Of a stretch of DNA of 64,000 bases, positions 60,042 through 64,000 are shown one piece after another. The DNA is from Microbacterium natoriense (GTDB lineage Bacteria > Actinomycetota > Actinomycetes > Actinomycetales > Microbacteriaceae): assembly GCF_030816295.1 (NCBI RefSeq), contig NZ_JAUSXV010000001.1, forward strand, positions 2,728,001-2,792,000, given 5' to 3'. A model generated the notes under the pieces. That model searched no databases. It was given only the letters and a program-made list of their open reading frames with translations, and was not told where the DNA came from. Each line of letters begins with the position of its first letter. The stretch's first letter is position 1. Position numbers and translations under genes: made by a program.

Positions 60042-61247
60042 GTGGCCGAGATCTCGGACGTCTTCTTCGTCGATGGAGTGCGCACCCCCTTCGGGCGCGC
60101 CGGCGAAAAGGGCATGTACTGGAACACCCGCGCAGATGACCTCGCCGTTAAGGCGACCATCGGCCTGATGGAACGCAACTCGGCCGTCCCGGCCGATCGG
60201 ATCGACGACGTCGCGATCGCCGCGACCTCGCAGACCGGAGATCAGGGCCTCACCCTCGGACGCTCGGTGGCGATCCTCGCGGGTCTCCCGCAGACCGTGC
60301 CTGGTCTCGCCGTCGAGCGCATGTGCGCCGGTGCGATGACGAGCGTCACCACGATGGGGGCGTCGATCGGCGTCGGCATGTACGACTTCGCCCTCGCCGG
60401 CGGCGTCGAGCACATGGGCCACCACCCGATCGGCGGCAACGCCGACCCGAACCCGCGGTTCGTCGCGGAGCGCATGGTCGACCCCGGTGCGCTGAACATG
60501 GGCGTCACCGCCGAGCGCATCTTCGATCGCTTCCCCCACCTCACCAAGGAGCGTTCCGACCGCTTCGGCATGCTCAGCCAGCACAAGGTGCAGGCCGCGT
60601 ACGACGCCGGCAAGATCCAGCCCGATCTGGTGCCGGTGGCCATCAAGGACGCCGAGGGCGCGTGGGGCCTGGCCTCCGAAGACGAGGGCCGGCGTCCCCA
60701 GACCACCATGGAGGACCTCGCGGCCCTCAAGACGCCGTTCCGTCCGCACGGCCGTGTCACGGCCGGCACTTCCTCGCCGCTCACCGACGGTGCGACGATG
60801 TCGCTGCTCGCCGGCGGCGGCGCCGTGAAGGAGTTCGGCCTCGCCCCGAAGATGCGCATGGTCTCGTTCGCGTTCGCCGGCGTGCAGCCGGAGATCATGG
60901 GCATCGGCCCGATCCCGTCGACGGAGAAGGCTCTGAAGAAGGCCGGTCTGCAGATCTCCGACATCGGCCTGTTCGAGCTCAACGAGGCGTTCGCCATCCA
61001 GGTGATCTCTCTGCTCGACCACTTCGGCATCGCCGACGACGACCCCCGGGTCAACCAGTGGGGCGGCGCGATCGCGCTCGGCCACCCGCTCGCGGCATCC
61101 GGCGTGCGTCTGATGATCCAGCTCGCGGCGCAGTTCGCCGAGCGACCCGACGTCCGCTACGGCCTGACCGCGATGTGCGTCGGCCTCGGCCAGGGCGGAT
61201 CGGTCATCTGGGAGAACCCGCACTACGACGGCAAGAAGAGGAAGTAG
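60042..61247 (+). CDS. fadA: acetyl-CoA C-acyltransferase (thiolase), beta-oxidation
   Basis: 401 residues from a GTG at 60042 with GGAGG upstream; the ORF is open 34 codons earlier. Nucleophile Cys is in VERMCAGAMTSV at about residue 95, the catalytic His in AIALGHPLAASGVRL, and the second Cys in MCVGLGQGGSV. It cleaves 3-ketoacyl-CoA in the last step of beta-oxidation. The fadB start is 6 bp after its stop. Confidence 0.95.
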   Translation: MAEISDVFFVDGVRTPFGRAGEKGMYWNTRADDLAVKATIGLMERNSAVPADRIDDVAIAATSQTGDQGLTLGRSVAILAGLPQTVPGLAVERMCAGAMTSVTTMGASIGVGMYDFALAGGVEHMGHHPIGGNADPNPRFVAERMVDPGALNMGVTAERIFDRFPHLTKERSDRFGMLSQHKVQAAYDAGKIQPDLVPVAIKDAEGAWGLASEDEGRRPQTTMEDLAALKTPFRPHGRVTAGTSSPLTDGATMSLLAGGGAVKEFGLAPKMRMVSFAFAGVQPEIMGIGPIPSTEKALKKAGLQISDIGLFELNEAFAIQVISLLDHFGIADDDPRVNQWGGAIALGHPLAASGVRLMIQLAAQFAERPDVRYGLTAMCVGLGQGGSVIWENPHYDGKKRK

Positions 61248-61252
61248 TCGAG

Positions 61253-63397
61253 ATGACGAACTACGACGAGATCGACTTCTCCCCCATCCAGGCGCTCACC
61301 GAGGGCGAGGTGATCACGCACTCCCCCGTGCGCGACATCCGGCTCGCCTCCGGCAAGGTGCTCGCCCTCATCACGCTCGACAACGGGCGCGATCACACCC
61401 GACCGAACACCCTGGGCCCTGCCACGCTCACTGAGCTCGGCGAGACCTTGGACGGCCTCAAGGGCCGTGCCGCTGCAGGAGAGATCCAGGCGGTCGGCAT
61501 CACCGGCAAGCAGTACATCCTCGCCGCCGGTGCCGACCTGTCCGACATCAGCAAGGTGGGCTCGCGAGACAACGCCCGCCTGATCGCGCAGCTCGGCCAC
61601 AAGGTTCTGGGCAAGCTGTCGGAGCTGGGTGTGCCGTCGTTCGCGTTCGTCAACGGCCTCGCGCTCGGCGGAGGCCTCGAGATCGCGCTGAACTCGACCT
61701 ACCGCACGGTCGACGCCTCCGCAGCAGCCATCGCCCTCCCCGAGGTCTTCCTCGGCATCATCCCTGGCTGGGGCGGCGCGTATCTGCTGCCGAACCTGAT
61801 CGGCATCGAGAACGCGCTCGAGGTCGTCATCTCGAACCCGCTCAAGCAGAACCGGATGCTGAAGCCGCAGCAGGCGTTCGATCTCGGCGTCGTCGACGCC
61901 ACCTTCCCCGCCGCGAACTACCTCGAGAATTCGCTCGCCTGGGCCGATGCGGTCCTCGGCGGCAAGAAGGTCGAGCGCAAGAACGAGCCGGGCAAGATCG
62001 AGCGCCTCACCAAGTGGCCGATCGCGATCAAGATGGCGCGCGGCATGCTCGAGTCGAAGATCGGCACCGTGCCGAAGTCGCCGTATGCCGCCCTGGAGCT
62101 TCTCGACAAGGCGAAGAGCGGGACCAAGGCCGAGGGCTTCGCCCGTGAAGACGAGGCGCTCGCCGAGCTCGTGACCGGCGATCAGTTCGCCGCGTCGATG
62201 TACGCGTTCGACCTCGTGCAGAAGCGCGCGAAGCGTCCGGTCGGCGCCCCCGACAAGGCGCTCGCGAAGAAGGTCACCAAGGTCGGCATCATCGGCGCCG
62301 GTCTGATGGCCAGCCAGTTCGCGCTGCTGTTCGTGCGCAAGCTGCAGGTGCCCGTGCTCATCACCGATCTCGACCAGGCACGCGTCGACAAGGGCGTCGC
62401 GTACATCCACGAGGAGATCGGCAAGCTCGAAGCCAAGGGCCGGCTGGATGCCGACTCGGCGAACAAGCTGCGCGGACTGGTCACCGGCACGACCGACAAG
62501 AGCCTCTATTCGGACTGCGACTTCGTGATCGAGGCCGTGTTCGAAGAGGTCGGCGTCAAGCAGCAGGTGTTCGGCGAGATCGAGAAGATCATCGCCGAGG
62601 ACGCTATCCTCGCGACGAACACCTCGTCGCTCTCGGTCGAGGAGATCGGATCGCAGCTGGCTCACCCCGAGCGCCTCGTCGGCTTCCACTTCTTCAACCC
62701 GGTCGCGGTGATGCCGCTGATCGAGATCGTGAAGACCCCGTCGACCGCCGATGCCGCGCTGTCGACCGCGTTCGTGGTTGCGAAGGGCTTGGGAAAGAAC
62801 GCCGTGCTCACCGCCGACGCCCCCGGCTTCGTCGTGAACCGTCTGCTCGCGAAGGTCATGGGCGAAGCCGCGCGTGCCGTCTACGAGGGCACGCCGGTGG
62901 CCGATGTCGAGAAGGCCTTCGGCCCGCTCGGACTGCCCATGGGTCCGTTCCAGCTGATCGATCTGGTCGGCTGGAAGGTCGCGGCCCACGTGCAGGACAC
63001 GATGGTGAAGGCGTTCCCCGACCGCTTCTACGCGAACGAGAACTTCCACGAGCTCGCGGCTCTGGATGCGGTCGTCGAGAAGGACAAGGGCGGCCGCGTG
63101 ACGGGCTGGACCAAGCAGGCCGAGAAGGTCGTCAAGCCGGCCGTGGGCAAGACGCCGGCGACGGCGGCGACGATCCTGCAGCGCGTGCAGGACGGACTCG
63201 CCACAGAGATCAAGCTGATGCTCGACGAGGGCGTGGTGCCCGAGGTCGAGGACATCGATCTGTGCCTGATCCTCGGCGCGGGATGGCCGTTCATCGACGG
63301 TGGCGCATCGCCCTACCTCGACCGCGAAGGCGCCTCGGAGCGCGCCTTCGGCGGCTCGTTCCACACCCCGCAGATCCGCGGCACCGAAAGCCGCTGA
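61253..63397 (+). CDS. fadB: fatty acid oxidation complex alpha subunit (enoyl-CoA hydratase/3-hydroxyacyl-CoA dehydrogenase)
   Basis: 714 residues. Residues ~1-300 are an enoyl-CoA hydratase (AAGADLSDISKV, LALGGGLEIALN, PEVFLGIIPGWGGAYLLPNL). Residues ~340-620 are the 3-hydroxyacyl-CoA dehydrogenase, with the NAD loop GIIGAGLMASQFALLF, the catalytic FHFFNPVAVMPL and GFVVNRLL. The C-terminal repeat domain completes it. It makes 3-ketoacyl-CoA for FadA. A terminator hairpin follows. Confidence 0.96.
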   Translation: MTNYDEIDFSPIQALTEGEVITHSPVRDIRLASGKVLALITLDNGRDHTRPNTLGPATLTELGETLDGLKGRAAAGEIQAVGITGKQYILAAGADLSDISKVGSRDNARLIAQLGHKVLGKLSELGVPSFAFVNGLALGGGLEIALNSTYRTVDASAAAIALPEVFLGIIPGWGGAYLLPNLIGIENALEVVISNPLKQNRMLKPQQAFDLGVVDATFPAANYLENSLAWADAVLGGKKVERKNEPGKIERLTKWPIAIKMARGMLESKIGTVPKSPYAALELLDKAKSGTKAEGFAREDEALAELVTGDQFAASMYAFDLVQKRAKRPVGAPDKALAKKVTKVGIIGAGLMASQFALLFVRKLQVPVLITDLDQARVDKGVAYIHEEIGKLEAKGRLDADSANKLRGLVTGTTDKSLYSDCDFVIEAVFEEVGVKQQVFGEIEKIIAEDAILATNTSSLSVEEIGSQLAHPERLVGFHFFNPVAVMPLIEIVKTPSTADAALSTAFVVAKGLGKNAVLTADAPGFVVNRLLAKVMGEAARAVYEGTPVADVEKAFGPLGLPMGPFQLIDLVGWKVAAHVQDTMVKAFPDRFYANENFHELAALDAVVEKDKGGRVTGWTKQAEKVVKPAVGKTPATAATILQRVQDGLATEIKLMLDEGVVPEVEDIDLCLILGAGWPFIDGGASPYLDREGASERAFGGSFHTPQIRGTESR

Positions 63398-63404
63398 CAG
63401 CACA

Positions 63405-63438
63405 CGAAGGGGCCGCATCGATCGATGCGGCCCCTTCG
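63405..63438. terminator. hairpin terminator after fadB
   Basis: A perfect 16 bp inverted repeat (63405-63420 and 63423-63438) begins 7 bp after the fadB stop. It can serve fadB and the convergent GMC oxidoreductase. Confidence 0.8.
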
Positions 63439-63492
63439 TCGTGTGGTCGGCAGCGCTCGCCACCCTCCGTCCTCATCGCGGACGCTCCACGC

Positions 63493-64000
63493 TCATCTCC
63501 CGGGATCCTGCACAGGGCGCAGGTCGGGCTCGCCGGCGCGGGGCCAGTGCGACAGCGCCCTCTCCGCGAGCGCGGTGATCGTGAGCGACGGGTTCACTCC
63601 GGGGTTGGCCGGCACGGCGGAGCCGTCGACGATGTGGAGGCCCGGGTGGCCCCAGACCCGATGGTACGGGTCGATGACGCCCGCGTCGGGCCCGGCGGAG
63701 ATCACGGCACCACCGAGGAAGTGCGCGGTCAGCGGAATGCCGAACACCTCGGGCCACGACCCGCGCGCTTCGGCCGGCTCGCCCCCGTCCTGCTGGACCC
63801 GCGCGGCGATCGCCGCCGCCGCGACGTGCGCCTGCGGCAGGTGGCTGGGATTCGGCTCGCCGTGTCCTTGAGCGCTCGTCATGACGAGGCGGCCGAACTT
63901 TCGCCGCAGTGAGAGCGTGAGGGAGTTATCGGCGGTCTGCATCACGAGCGCGATGATGCCGCGTTCGCTCCAGCGGCGCAGGTTCCCGAGACGGAACTGC
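63493..64000 (-). CDS. GMC-family oxidoreductase, C-terminal part (cut by the window end)
   Basis: The open frame runs past the window edge at 64000, leaving the last 168 residues. The GMC C-terminal domain is seen in HIVDGSAVPANPGVNPSLTI and in the block GNLRRWSERGIIALV. The tail resembles cholesterol oxidase-like members. The FAD-binding N-terminus is outside the window, so substrate cannot be judged. Confidence 0.85.
   Translation of the reverse strand, partial: QFRLGNLRRWSERGIIALVMQTADNSLTLSLRRKFGRLVMTSAQGHGEPNPSHLPQAHVAAAAIAARVQQDGGEPAEARGSWPEVFGIPLTAHFLGGAVISAGPDAGVIDPYHRVWGHPGLHIVDGSAVPANPGVNPSLTITALAERALSHWPRAGEPDLRPVQDPGR

Noticed and set aside
61223..63463. 746-codon minus-strand open frame opposite fadB
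   Set aside because: Shadow of fadB with biased, low-information composition.

Overview
The window is a 64 kb stretch of high-GC, densely coding chromosome. It most likely comes from an actinobacterium of the Microbacteriaceae, close to Microbacterium. The reasons are the codon usage (third positions mostly G or C), the local gene orders (rpsD-small membrane protein-alaS-ruvX-mltG-aroE-aroC-aroK-aroB; secDF-yajC-ruvBAC-yebC-pdxTS; DUF3000-rnd-thiolase-fadB), the PdxST route to vitamin B6 and the NnaR-type HemD fusion. There are no rRNA genes, insertion sequences, phage genes or CRISPR arrays, and no gap over 300 bp lacks a gene.

Region 1 (1-12.4 kb, mostly minus strand): nusB and efp, then a long translation/cell-wall/shikimate operon read right to left from rpsD. 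Almost every junction from ruvX to aroQ is a start/stop overlap or a very short gap. It supplies the shikimate pathway (AroB, AroQ, AroE, AroK, AroC) together with MltG, the tRNA ligase AlaS and RuvX.

Region 2 (12.5-20.7 kb): a membrane acyltransferase, RarA, and an assimilatory nitrite reduction operon nirB-nirD-cobA-nnaR. The catalytic subunits, the siroheme-committing methyltransferase and a HemD/winged-helix regulator are translationally coupled. A short scrap resembling the last helix of a formate/nitrite transporter lies at the end of the operon.

Region 3 (20.7-38.8 kb): core genes again. These are a DUF349 protein, an AbiEi-like protein, Rsh, SecD/SecF/YajC, RuvABC, YebC, a vitamin B6 divergon (pdxS-pdxT against a MocR regulator plus pyridoxal kinase), a HIT protein and ThrS.

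Region 4 (38.8-53.1 kb): the most accessory part. It holds a FUSC transporter gene broken by an apparent 1-nt insertion, a YnfA protein, a sortase-anchored surface protein (LAXTG type), a sensor kinase fused in frame to its NarL-type response regulator, several alpha/beta hydrolases, a tRNA cluster (Gly, Cys, Val on minus; a second Val on plus), an MFS exporter with a divergent XRE regulator, a cupin, a zinc-ribbon GIY-YIG protein, a Pr6Pr membrane protein, a DUF1611 protein and an orphan PemK/MazF-like protein.

Region 5 (53.1-64 kb): ammonium transporter amt with two well-formed GlnR-type boxes, zapE, a rhodanese-SufE pair, a membrane-anchored hydrolase, DUF3000-rnd, the fatty-acid beta-oxidation pair fadA-fadB, and the C-terminal part of a GMC oxidoreductase cut by the window end.

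Nitrogen metabolism links regions 2 and 5: nitrite reduction under a probable NnaR, and ammonium uptake under probable GlnR control.
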